Made by a program: the position numbers and the translations under genes. DNA of 64,000 nucleotides from Aurantimicrobium sp. MWH-Uga1 (GTDB lineage Bacteria > Actinomycetota > Actinomycetes > Actinomycetales > Microbacteriaceae). The stretch spans positions 1,426,001-1,490,000 of the forward strand of contig NZ_CP030929.1 in the NCBI RefSeq assembly GCF_003325955.1, in the 5' to 3' direction. Shown here in pieces: positions 18,532 to 26,457 of the stretch (the first letter of the stretch is position 1; every line of letters starts with the position of its first letter). Below the pieces are notes generated by a model. It ran no database searches, had not been told where the DNA came from, and worked only from the letters and a program-made list of their open reading frames with translations.

Positions 18532-19530
18532 CTATGGGCGCGTACGGACAGCCAAGTCAGGGAAGTCGCTGAACACCCCATCAACGCCGAGAGACCACAA
18601 CAACTCAAAGAACTCTTTCCAGTTACCTGGTTCATGATCTGCGCCATCGGTGCGAAATTCTTCAGGAAGAAAGACATTCTCTATCCGCAAGGACCACACC
18701 CACACTGTTAAGCCGCGTTGGTGTGCACTTTCAACGATCCTGCGTCCTTGTTCAACATCCAAGGTGGAATCTCTTCCCATGAGCAAACTCCAGGCGAGGG
18801 CTACGCCGTCAAGTTTCTCCGCGAAGATATCTAAGCCGGCATCTGAAAGTTCATCATGGTTTGACATAGATGGGACTCCTTCGGAGAGTGCCCACTGAAC
18901 TTCATCAAAAGCGGTGTAACCAAAATCCATGATGTAGACGTGTCTTGCACCTACACCCCTGTCTTTGCAGCGCATCACGACGCTCTTTTCAAAGCTTTCA
19001 ATCAGGATTCGAGGATCGTCTGCCTGCCAGCCCACTATGTACAAATCTTGTGCGATGAGTTCTTCAAAGGCGAATCCCAATTGCGCAAAATAGGTGGGGT
19101 GTTTGATTTCCACAACCAGAGTCAGTTTCTTCTGAGCTTGGTCAACGATCTCCAATAAATCAATAAACCGCAACATGGGGTAGTGGCCATCTTCAGCCGT
19201 GTTTGCTTGCCGAAGTTCAGGAAGTCGTTCTTTACACCGCAGTGTAGAAAGTTCGGCCCAAGTGAAATCTTCGGTGAACCATCCCGTGAGCTCTTCCCCA
19301 TCCACCACTTTTGTTGTGAGGAGGTGAGCAAATTCTGGTCTGCTTGCCACATCCGTGGTGCCAGAGATTTCATTCTCATGGCGGATGACAAGGACCCCGT
19401 CTCGGGAGATCACCAGATCTGGCTCTATTGCGTCAGCGCCTTGTTCAATTGCGGTGAGGTAGGCCTTCCGAGTGTGCTCTGGATGGTAACCACTTGCACC
19501 GCGATGAGCAATGACGAGAGGAGGAGTCAT
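18532..19530 (-). CDS. Glycerophosphodiester phosphodiesterase
   Basis: 332 aa. GDPD TIM-barrel signatures: IAHRGASGYHPEHTRKAYLTAIEQGADAIEPDLVISRDGVLVIRHE, giving the two catalytic His and the metal-binding Glu/Asp, and a C-terminal VWVWSLR and GVDGVFSDFPDLAV. It hydrolyses deacylated phospholipids to glycerol-3-phosphate and an alcohol. No signal peptide is visible, so it probably acts in the cytoplasm. It lies 12 bases downstream of (upstream in transcription) pcrA. Confidence 0.93.
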   Translation of the reverse strand: MTPPLVIAHRGASGYHPEHTRKAYLTAIEQGADAIEPDLVISRDGVLVIRHENEISGTTDVASRPEFAHLLTTKVVDGEELTGWFTEDFTWAELSTLRCKERLPELRQANTAEDGHYPMLRFIDLLEIVDQAQKKLTLVVEIKHPTYFAQLGFAFEELIAQDLYIVGWQADDPRILIESFEKSVVMRCKDRGVGARHVYIMDFGYTAFDEVQWALSEGVPSMSNHDELSDAGLDIFAEKLDGVALAWSLLMGRDSTLDVEQGRRIVESAHQRGLTVWVWSLRIENVFLPEEFRTDGADHEPGNWKEFFELLWSLGVDGVFSDFPDLAVRTRP

Positions 19531-19738
19531 GTTCCAAGAATGGCAGAGCGATAGAGGAAAGAGGCTGATTATTCACTAGGAATACAACGGCAACTTTGCT
19601 TCAGTGCTCTCGGTTTAATCTGATCTGCCCAAAACAGGGGAAAACACAGCTAATTCTCGGAAAACTCACTACCCACACTCGGTATCGTGGAGGTAGCGCT
19701 TCACAGTGCCTAACTCCTCGAAAGGATGAACAACCGTC

Positions 19739-20533
19739 ATGGCTGTTAACAACCCTGCTTTTGCTGGCAACAAGGCGTTCTCACCGAACGCAACCGCCGA
19801 AGAGCTCCAAGCACTCTACGACGCACCTTCTGCGAACCGTGCGCCAGAGCCTGCCCTCACCTATGAAGCAACAATTGCGAAGTCGTTTATTTCCTTTGCT
19901 GTTCTTCTTGTTGGTGCAGTTGCTGGCTGGATGATCACTTCCACCAACCCCGCATTTGGAATGACTTTGGTCATGTTTGCGGCCATTGGCGCTCTCATTC
20001 TCGCGATGGTAAACATCTTCAAAAAGGAGCCAGTTCCTGCGCTGATCCTGGGCTACGCAGCTCTCGAAGGTGTCTTTATTGGTGGCATCTCGCTGGTCTT
20101 TGACGCTCAGTGGAGTGGCATTGTTGCCCAGGCTGTCATCGCCACCATCGTCGTGGTGGGTGTGACGTTGGCACTTTTTGCCAGCGGCAAGATTCGTGCC
20201 TCGGCTCGTGCAACCAAAATCTTCTTCATTGGAATCATTTCCTATTTGGTATTCAGCTTGGTCAGCTTCTTCATGCAGCTGTTCGGTGCAACCAGCGGAA
20301 CCTTTGGCCTCAACAGTGTTGAGATCTTTGGAATCCCCCTCGGTTTGATCATTGGCCCCCTCGTCATTCTGCTTGCTGCCTACTCACTCGTTCTGGACTT
20401 CGACATGATCCAGCGTGGTGTAGTGAACAAGGCTCCCGCCAAGTTCGCGTGGACAGGCGCATTCAGCATCATGGTGACCGTGGTCTGGCTGTACCTCCAG
20501 ATCCTCCAGTTCCTAGCTATCGCTCGCGACTAG
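19739..20533 (+). CDS. Bax inhibitor-1/YccA-family membrane protein
   Basis: 264 aa with seven hydrophobic helices after a 55-residue soluble leader (FSPNATAEELQALYDAPSANRAPEPALTYE). Helical motifs such as GYAALEGVFIGGISLVFDAQW and the C-terminal LDFDMIQRGV (with conserved Asp residues) place it in the BI-1/TMBIM group, which forms pH-sensitive Ca2+ leak channels in the solved bacterial member. The ribosome-binding site AAAGGA is about 12 bases from the ATG, longer than usual. The 200 bases upstream hold no other gene I can support. Confidence 0.88.
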   Translation: MAVNNPAFAGNKAFSPNATAEELQALYDAPSANRAPEPALTYEATIAKSFISFAVLLVGAVAGWMITSTNPAFGMTLVMFAAIGALILAMVNIFKKEPVPALILGYAALEGVFIGGISLVFDAQWSGIVAQAVIATIVVVGVTLALFASGKIRASARATKIFFIGIISYLVFSLVSFFMQLFGATSGTFGLNSVEIFGIPLGLIIGPLVILLAAYSLVLDFDMIQRGVVNKAPAKFAWTGAFSIMVTVVWLYLQILQFLAIARD

Positions 20534-20546
20534 TCACTGCACGAAC

Positions 20547-20587
20547 AAACACCTGTGGCCTCCCTTCGTGGGAGGCCACAGGTGTTT
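20547..20587. terminator. Strong bidirectional terminator
   Basis: A perfect 18-bp stem around TTCGT; A's and T's flank both ends. It is shared by the convergent BI-1 and winged-helix genes. Confidence 0.9.
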
Positions 20588-20657
20588 AATCAGCGTATGT
20601 AGATTGTCCAGGCAAATACTCCTAAGCCACTTCTGAAAAAAGAAGCTGTTGAGACTA

Positions 20658-20936
20658 TTAGTTTGCTTCGGAGAACAAGGACAGTAGCTCTGCGATAGGG
20701 GTTTGGTTGTTGAGTGGATGACGTAACGGAATCTCACCATGAACGGTGTAGTGGTTGTTGCGACCGTTCTTTGTCTTCTCGACATACCCAGCTTCAACCA
20801 GATCGTTGAGTATTCCCGCCGTTGCCCTGGCAGTGATTCCAACCTTGGCTGCAATCTGGTCGACGGTGAGGTCTGCAGATTGTGACACTGCAACAAGCAC
20901 GTGCCCGTGGTGAGTGAGGAATGTCCAGTTAGCCAT
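20658..20936 (-). CDS. Small winged-helix DNA-binding protein
   Basis: 92 aa. TFLTHHGHVLVAVSQSADLTVDQIAAKVGITARATAGILNDLVEAGYVEKTKNGRNNHYTVH is a compact winged helix (MarR/ArsR-like: HTH then beta-wing) and nothing more than a short C-terminal tail follows. No metal-binding Cys/His cluster is seen. It starts 2 bases after the terC stop, so it is probably co-transcribed with terC and may regulate it or the divergent sbtA. Ligand unknown. Confidence 0.8.
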   Translation of the reverse strand: MANWTFLTHHGHVLVAVSQSADLTVDQIAAKVGITARATAGILNDLVEAGYVEKTKNGRNNHYTVHGEIPLRHPLNNQTPIAELLSLFSEAN

Positions 20937-20938
20937 GC

Positions 20939-21952
20939 CTACATCTTTCCAGACTTACGCCAAGTTGGAGCCAATGCCGCCATTTCCTCCTCTGTCGCTT
21001 CAGGGAGCTGCTGACGTGAGGCAGGCTCAATGTGCTCGGCTTCTTTGTTTCTGCTGACGATAAAACTCGCCACGATGGAAGCAGTCAGGATGGTCAGAAT
21101 CACAGTCAGTGAGATTCCGGTGGGAACCTTGACGATATCGTGCAGAGCCATCTTGACACCGACCCAGACCAGTACAAACGCAAGCCCAATCTTGAGGTAG
21201 ACGAATCGGTACATCAGGTCGGCTAGCAAGAAGTACATCGCACGCAGACCCAAGATGGCGAATGCGTTTGCGGTGAAGACGAGGAACGGTTCAGAAGTTA
21301 CCGCGAAGATTGCGGGGATCGAGTCAACCGCAAAGATGATGTCGGTGAACTCCACTAAGACCAACACCATGAACAACGGAGTGGCTAAGAGGACACCGCC
21401 AATGCGGACAAATAGTTTCTGTCCGTAGTACTTCTTGGTTGAAGGCACGACTGAGGAGAACCACTTATAGAAACGACCCTCTGCTGGGTTAACGTGATCG
21501 TTCCGTTTGATGAGCATGTGGATACCGGTGTAAATCAGGAACGCTGCGAAGAGGTAGAGAACCCAGGCAAAGTTTTCAAGAATGACCGCACCGAGTGCAA
21601 TGAAGATGCCGCGGAATACAAGTGCACCTAGAACACCCAGGAAGAGAACTCGGTGCTGGTACTTACGAGGAACGCTGAAGGAAGCGAAGATCAAAGCCCA
21701 AATGAATACGTTGTCGACGGCCAGAGATTTCTCTATGACGAATCCGGCAAAGTATTGCTGCCCGTATTCGGCCCCAAAGTAATTCCACACCAGGACACCA
21801 AAACCGATACCGGTCGCAACCCAGAAGGCTGACCATATCGCAGCTTCGCGAAGAGAGATCTCGTGCGCCTTCCGGTGAGCAAAGAGGTCAATAAGCAGCA
21901 TCACAATAATTGCTGCGAATACTGCGAGCCACATCCAGAGTTCTACGTTCAT
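20939..21952 (-). CDS. TerC-family integral membrane protein
   Basis: 337 aa with about nine helices. Family hallmarks: DLFAHRKAHEISLREAAIWSAFW, the AGFVIEKSLAVDNVFIWALIFASFSVP block with the acidic membrane residues, and VLVEFTDIIFAVDSIPAIFAVTSEPFLVFTANAFAILGLRAMYFLL. TerC/Alx/MeeF proteins export Mn2+ and help metalate secreted proteins; older names link them to tellurite resistance. It is divergent from sbtA with a short shared promoter region and is followed by a winged-helix gene. Confidence 0.92.
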   Translation of the reverse strand: MNVELWMWLAVFAAIIVMLLIDLFAHRKAHEISLREAAIWSAFWVATGIGFGVLVWNYFGAEYGQQYFAGFVIEKSLAVDNVFIWALIFASFSVPRKYQHRVLFLGVLGALVFRGIFIALGAVILENFAWVLYLFAAFLIYTGIHMLIKRNDHVNPAEGRFYKWFSSVVPSTKKYYGQKLFVRIGGVLLATPLFMVLVLVEFTDIIFAVDSIPAIFAVTSEPFLVFTANAFAILGLRAMYFLLADLMYRFVYLKIGLAFVLVWVGVKMALHDIVKVPTGISLTVILTILTASIVASFIVSRNKEAEHIEPASRQQLPEATEEEMAALAPTWRKSGKM

Positions 21953-22029
21953 GACATCCTTACTAAAGAAGATTGATTACTGAATATTATTTCCTGTATT
22001 ATTCTTCTAGTCAACTGATTGGACGAAAA

Positions 22030-22992
22030 ATGTTTGAATCTCTCGAGCTCGCTGTGAGCAACTTGACCTCACCCCCAGTCCTAGCCTTCGTGCTGGGACT
22101 TATTGCTGTGGGGCTACGCTCAAGGCTAGAGATTCCACCACAGATTTTTAGTGCCCTCTCGATCTACCTCCTGCTTGCGATAGGTATTAAAGGCGGCGTG
22201 GGCCTGCGCATGTCTGAGCCAGCAGACATTGCCGCACCCATCGCCCTCGCCATCATCGTGGGGCTGGCAATACCCGTCGCCGCATTCGCAGCCCTCAAAG
22301 TACTCACACCACTGAACCAAACTGAGCGGGGCGCTATTGCTGCACACTATGGATCAACTTCCCTCGTGACTTTCACAGCTGGTCTGATGTTCGTGGAGTC
22401 CCTTGGTCTTGATCCCGAGGGTTACCTTGCCACGCTGCTGGCCATCATGGAGGTACCCGGTCTCATCGTGGGTCTTGTTCTTGCTCGCAAAGCAAGCAAG
22501 CAACAAAGCTGGGGGCCCCTTATGCACGAGGTCCTCACCGGAAAATCAATCCTCCTCCTTGTTGGTGGTTTGGTAATCGGTGCCGTCAGTGGGCCGGTTG
22601 GCTACGAGCGCGTTGAGCCCTTCTTCGGCGCCCTCTTCGTCGGAGTGCTCACCCTGTTCCTACTCCAGCTGGGTATCCAAGCAGGATCTCACCTTAAAGA
22701 ACTCCCCCAGGCAGGTTGGGGATTGCTCGTCTTTGCCATCGCATTCCCGCTCGTGATTGGTATTGCGGGAGTCGGACTAGCAACCCTCATCGGACTGAGC
22801 GCCGGTGGGGCTGCAGTGTTCGGTGTGCTCTGTGCAAGTGCCTCCTATATCGCAGCACCGGCAGCAGTGAAACTTTCCCTGCCGGAAGCAAACCCCGGCT
22901 TCTACCTCACCGCCAGCTTGGGAATCACCTTCCCCTTCAACCTGCTCATTGGTATCCCGGTCTTTGTTTGGTTCGCACAGCTCATCGCCTAG
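22030..22992 (+). CDS. sbtA: SbtA-type sodium-dependent bicarbonate transporter
   Basis: 320 aa from the ATG at 22030, preceded by a GGACGAAAA stretch; a longer reading from 21973 adds a hydrophobic but unsupported leader overlapping the promoter. About ten helices in two inverted halves. SbtA-like sequences: SPPVLAFVLGLIAVGLRSRLEIPPQIF, LSIYLLLAIGIKGGVGL, AAHYGSTSLVTFTAGL and GVLCASASYIAAPAAVKLSLPEANPG, typical of the DUF897/SbtA family. In cyanobacteria it imports HCO3- with Na+; in a heterotroph it may feed anaplerotic carboxylation. No SbtB partner is seen. Confidence 0.88.
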   Translation: MFESLELAVSNLTSPPVLAFVLGLIAVGLRSRLEIPPQIFSALSIYLLLAIGIKGGVGLRMSEPADIAAPIALAIIVGLAIPVAAFAALKVLTPLNQTERGAIAAHYGSTSLVTFTAGLMFVESLGLDPEGYLATLLAIMEVPGLIVGLVLARKASKQQSWGPLMHEVLTGKSILLLVGGLVIGAVSGPVGYERVEPFFGALFVGVLTLFLLQLGIQAGSHLKELPQAGWGLLVFAIAFPLVIGIAGVGLATLIGLSAGGAAVFGVLCASASYIAAPAAVKLSLPEANPGFYLTASLGITFPFNLLIGIPVFVWFAQLIA

Positions 22993-23018
22993 TTCACACA
23001 GCTAAACCACTCAGCGGG

Positions 23019-24119
23019 CTAAGGGTTGATGATGAAGAAGATGAAGCCAGCAAAAATACTGAGGTGGATAGCTCCCTGCAATATCGTTGCCCTTCCGGGA
23101 ACTACGGTGAGAATACTCACGGCAACAGTTAAGACAAAGAGAACAAGCTCAGTTGCGCTCAAGCCCAGAACAATGGGGAAGCCAAAGAATATTGACATCA
23201 CCGCAATAACCGGGATGGTTAGCCCAATGCTCGCCATTGCAGAGCCGTACGCCAAGTTCAAGCTGGTTTGAGTCCGACCAAAATAGGCAGCCCGAACCGC
23301 GGCAATTGATTCAGGCAACAACACAAGCCCGGCAATGCTCACAGCAATCAGTGTCGAGGGAAGTCCCGCACCATATACTGCCGTCTCCAGAAGAGGGCTC
23401 GTGATTTTGGCCAAGCCAACAACACTGACCAGCGCTACGACCAAAAGCGCAAAACTGATCCATGCCAGACGTGAACTTGGGGGATCTTTGTGCTCAGCAA
23501 CCAAAGTCGTGCTGTTTTCGGAAACAGGCGGAGGTAAAAAGAAGTCCCGGTGCCGAACCGTTTGAATGAAAACAAAGACGAGATAAATCACCAAGGCAGT
23601 TACTGCTGCAAAAACAAGCTGTGCTGATGAGAATGTTGCACCCGGGGTTGACGTGGTGAAGGAAGGCAAAATCAAACTCATCGTTGTCAACGCTGTAATC
23701 GCTGCTAGTGCACCACCAATGCCCTCTGCGTTGAAAGTCGCTGTTCGTTTACGTTGAGCTTTCACAATCAACGAGATTCCGACAATTCCATTGCAAATAA
23801 TCATGATTGCGGAAAAGACTGTGTCTCTAGCTAGTGTTGCCGATTCCTGTGGTGAGGCAATCATCAACGTCACAAGCATGCCCACTTCGATCACGGTGAC
23901 AGCCGCCGCAAGGATGAGAGAACCATAGGGCTCTCCCACCTTGTGGGCTATCACCTCAGCATGGTGAACAGCTGCCAACACAGAAATGGCCAACAAGATC
24001 CCGAGCAGAACCATGACAAAAAGGGAGGGAGTTGAATTCCAAAAAACCAACAAACTGGCCAATGCCACAATTGGCAAAGCATTGACACTCACACTAGAAA
24101 CTTGAGACAGAAGTTTCAT
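23019..24119 (-). CDS. ChaA-like Ca2+/H+ antiporter
   Basis: 366 aa, eleven hydrophobic segments in two homologous halves. The alpha-1 repeat GEPYGSLILAAAVTVIEVGML and the alpha-2 repeat VLLPESIAAVRAAYFGRTQTSLNLAYGSAMASIGL carry the acidic ion-binding Glu residues of the CaCA superfamily. E. coli ChaA exchanges Ca2+, Na+ or K+ for protons at alkaline pH. It converges on sbtA with only 26 bases between stops and no obvious terminator. Confidence 0.88.
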   Translation of the reverse strand: MKLLSQVSSVSVNALPIVALASLLVFWNSTPSLFVMVLLGILLAISVLAAVHHAEVIAHKVGEPYGSLILAAAVTVIEVGMLVTLMIASPQESATLARDTVFSAIMIICNGIVGISLIVKAQRKRTATFNAEGIGGALAAITALTTMSLILPSFTTSTPGATFSSAQLVFAAVTALVIYLVFVFIQTVRHRDFFLPPPVSENSTTLVAEHKDPPSSRLAWISFALLVVALVSVVGLAKITSPLLETAVYGAGLPSTLIAVSIAGLVLLPESIAAVRAAYFGRTQTSLNLAYGSAMASIGLTIPVIAVMSIFFGFPIVLGLSATELVLFVLTVAVSILTVVPGRATILQGAIHLSIFAGFIFFIINP

Positions 24120-24297
24120 GACAGCTCACCTCCACGGCCACCAACAAGGTCTGGACTAGCTCTTATTCCAAACTAGTTTGTGTTCTTGAAAAAGACCCGA
24201 GAAAGACTGAACCAGCTTGCTTTCAGCTCTATCGGAGGGAGCAAGGAGAGAAATATGATTGTGCAACACGATCCGAATGCTCTCCGAAAGGAGCACC

Positions 24298-24435
24298 ATG
24301 GTCAAGAACAATCGAACAAACGAAGAAGACCTTCGCGAAGCCGCCAAAGAAAATGCTCGCATTGCCAAACAAGAAATGGCTGAACAGCAGGTTCGCGAAG
24401 CTGAAGAAGAACAGCGCGAAGGCCAGAAGTACTGA
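24298..24435 (+). CDS. Small charged helical protein (45 aa)
   Basis: ATG at 24298 with a good GAAAGGAG ribosome-binding site; stop TGA at 24433-24435. The product has about 20 charged residues out of 45 with a heptad-friendly pattern (EEDLREAAKENARIAKQEMAEQQ), no Cys and no hydrophobic segment. It is probably a single amphipathic helix or coiled coil. It is followed at once by a terminator, so it forms its own unit. An overlapping frame from ATG 24254 is a weaker rival. I do not recognise the family. Confidence 0.65.
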   Translation: MVKNNRTNEEDLREAAKENARIAKQEMAEQQVREAEEEQREGQKY

Positions 24436-24440
24436 AACAA

Positions 24441-24465
24441 AAAATCCCCACAGTGTGGGGATTTT
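24441..24465 (+). terminator. Rho-independent terminator of the 45-aa gene
   Basis: AAAATCCCCACA-G-TGTGGGGATTTT, followed by CTTCT. It may serve the minus-strand tRNA-Met gene as well. Confidence 0.85.
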
Positions 24466-24471
24466 CTTCTG

Positions 24472-24545
24472 TAGCTGGAGCGGGGCTCGATCCCGCGACC
24501 TCACGATTATGAGTCGTGCGCTCTAACCACCTGAGCTACCCAGCC
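24472..24545 (-). tRNA. tRNA-Met (CAT), elongator-like
   Basis: Cloverleaf on the minus strand: acceptor GGCTGGG with TCCAGCT (G-U at both ends), D-arm TAGCTCAGGTGGTTAGAGC, anticodon arm CACGA-CTCATAA-TCGTG, T-arm GCGGG-ATCGAGC-CCCGC. Anticodon CAT. It has the general pattern of elongator Met; a lysidine-modified tRNA-Ile2 cannot be excluded by eye. CCA is not encoded. Confidence 0.88.
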
Positions 24546-24597
24546 ACGAACACTCATCTTGTGGAACAGGAAACCTGCAGCAGTCGAAGAATGATCG

Positions 24598-24669
<72 letters not shown>

Positions 24670-24811
24670 GTATCCAGACCTTCAGGATTGCTCCCGAAAA
24701 TTGGCACCGTTAGAGATTATCACCTCTGAGCATTTGCGAAAAACTCAGAAGCTCAAGGCATTACTCGCGAGGCAACTTCGCCGCTGGGCTCATATACCTA
24801 AACTTGCATTC

Positions 24812-26455
24812 ATGGTTGAAAATCAGTGGTGGCGTTCCTCCGTTGTTTATCAGATTTACCCACGGTCCTTTGCCGATTCCAATGGCGATGGCATTGGTGA
24901 TCTGCCCGGAATAACCGCGCGCCTCCCCAAGCTCAAAGAGCTGGGTGTTGATGCTATTTGGCTGTCACCATTTATGACGAGCCCGCAAAAAGATGCCGGT
25001 TACGACGTTGCCAACTATTGCGATGTTGACCCCCTGTTTGGCACACTCGCAGATTTCGATGCACTCGAGGCCCGAGCACACAGCCTCGGTCTCAAAGTGA
25101 TTGTGGATCTTGTTCCCAACCACTGCTCTTCGGAACACCCCTGGTTTATTGAGGCACTTGCGGCTGGTGCAGGAAGCACAGAGCGGGCACGGTTTATGTT
25201 CAGGGAAGGAAAAGGAGAAAACGGGGAACTTCCCCCCAATAACTGGGAATCCGTTTTTGGCGGTCCTGCGTGGACTCGAACCACCAATCCTGATGGAACT
25301 CCTGGACAGTGGTACCTCCACCTCTTTGATTCCAGCCAACCCGACTTTGACTGGACTAACCCCTGGGTGCGCGAACGCTTCATTGAAATTCTGAAATTCT
25401 GGCTGGACCGTGGAGTAGACGGCTTCCGTGTTGATGTGGCGCACGGTCTTTCTAAAGCACCTGGGCTTCCTGATTTCCGTCGTGACGAGGAGTACTGGAA
25501 CACTCCTCCCCAGGAACGTATCGACAACCCCTACTTTGGCCATGATGGCGTGCACGAAATCTACCGCGAGTGGAACAAGGTACTTGCGGAATATCCCGGC
25601 GAACGCATTTTGTGTGCCGAAGCTTTTGTTGAACCTTTGACCAAGATGGCCCTCTGGGTTCGTCCTGATGAAATGCAGCAAGCTTTCAATTTCCCCTTCC
25701 TCGTTACACGCTGGAATGGCGAGCAGATGCGGCAAGTAATCAAGGATTCGATTTCTGCTTTCGCCGCAGTGGGCGCTCCAAGCACGTGGGTGTTGTCTAA
25801 CCATGACCAAGTTCGTCACGCCACACGATTGGCGTTGAATCCTGCTACCAGCACGGCTGACCGCATAACGGGTATTGGCCCCTTGACTGAGCCCAAGCCG
25901 GATCCGGCTTTAGGTCTTGCCCGGGCTCGCGCAGCATCAGTGATGATGCTTGCCTTGCCCGGAGTTGCCTATTTGTACCAGGGTGAAGAGCTGGGTCTTC
26001 CTGAAGCTGTCGATATTCCTGATGACAAACGGCAAGACCCCACCTTCTTCAGAACAGCTGGTGAATCGTATGGCCGTGATGGGTGTCGCGTTCCTCTTCC
26101 CTGGGAGGCAGAGGAAATAAACCTAGGTTTTGGTCCTGCTGGAGAACCATGGCTACCTCAGCCTGAGGTATACCGCGAGTATTCTCGCGACCTGGAAGAA
26201 GCTGACCCCCACTCAACTCTTGCTCTCTACAAATCCGCATTGACGAGCCGTAAACAGCATGATCTTGGCGAGGGAGAGCTGGAGTGGATTGAGGGAACTC
26301 CTGAAAACATTCTTGGCTTCCGTAACAAAGATGTCACAGTATTTACCAACTACAGCGAAGAGGATTTTGCTCTGCCTGCAGGAAAAATCATTCTCGATAG
26401 CGCAGACAGTAGCGACGGTATTCTGAGACCTGCTACTGCAGTGTGGATGGTGTAG
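24812..26455 (+). CDS. GH13 alpha-glucosidase
   Basis: 547 aa from the ATG at 24812, where the typical opening WWRSSVVYQIYPRSFADSNGDGIGDLPGI begins; the longer frame from 24701 runs into the tRNA flank. GH13 regions: VDLVPNHCS, DGFRVDVAHG with the nucleophile Asp, ILCAEAFV with the acid/base Glu and VLSNHDQVRH with the stabilising Asp. The order and QEEL-like GEELGLPE tail match oligo-1,6-glucosidase/alpha-glucosidase (GH13 subfamily 23/30-like). No signal peptide, so it acts on imported maltose- or sucrose-type oligosaccharides. Confidence 0.92.
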   Translation: MVENQWWRSSVVYQIYPRSFADSNGDGIGDLPGITARLPKLKELGVDAIWLSPFMTSPQKDAGYDVANYCDVDPLFGTLADFDALEARAHSLGLKVIVDLVPNHCSSEHPWFIEALAAGAGSTERARFMFREGKGENGELPPNNWESVFGGPAWTRTTNPDGTPGQWYLHLFDSSQPDFDWTNPWVRERFIEILKFWLDRGVDGFRVDVAHGLSKAPGLPDFRRDEEYWNTPPQERIDNPYFGHDGVHEIYREWNKVLAEYPGERILCAEAFVEPLTKMALWVRPDEMQQAFNFPFLVTRWNGEQMRQVIKDSISAFAAVGAPSTWVLSNHDQVRHATRLALNPATSTADRITGIGPLTEPKPDPALGLARARAASVMMLALPGVAYLYQGEELGLPEAVDIPDDKRQDPTFFRTAGESYGRDGCRVPLPWEAEEINLGFGPAGEPWLPQPEVYREYSRDLEEADPHSTLALYKSALTSRKQHDLGEGELEWIEGTPENILGFRNKDVTVFTNYSEEDFALPAGKIILDSADSSDGILRPATAVWMV

Positions 26456-26457
26456 AT

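Noticed and set aside
19726..19749. Seven-codon frame just before the BI-1 gene (possible leader peptide)
   Set aside because: AAAGG touches its ATG with no spacer, so initiation there is unlikely.
24254..24383. Overlapping short frame from ATG 24254 (about 42 aa, Arg-rich)
   Set aside because: A fair ribosome-binding site exists, but the 45-aa frame from 24298 has the better site, ends at the terminator and has protein-like composition.
24965..25819. 284-codon open frame opposite the GH13 gene
   Set aside because: All GH13 motifs read on the plus strand; the antisense product has no domain.
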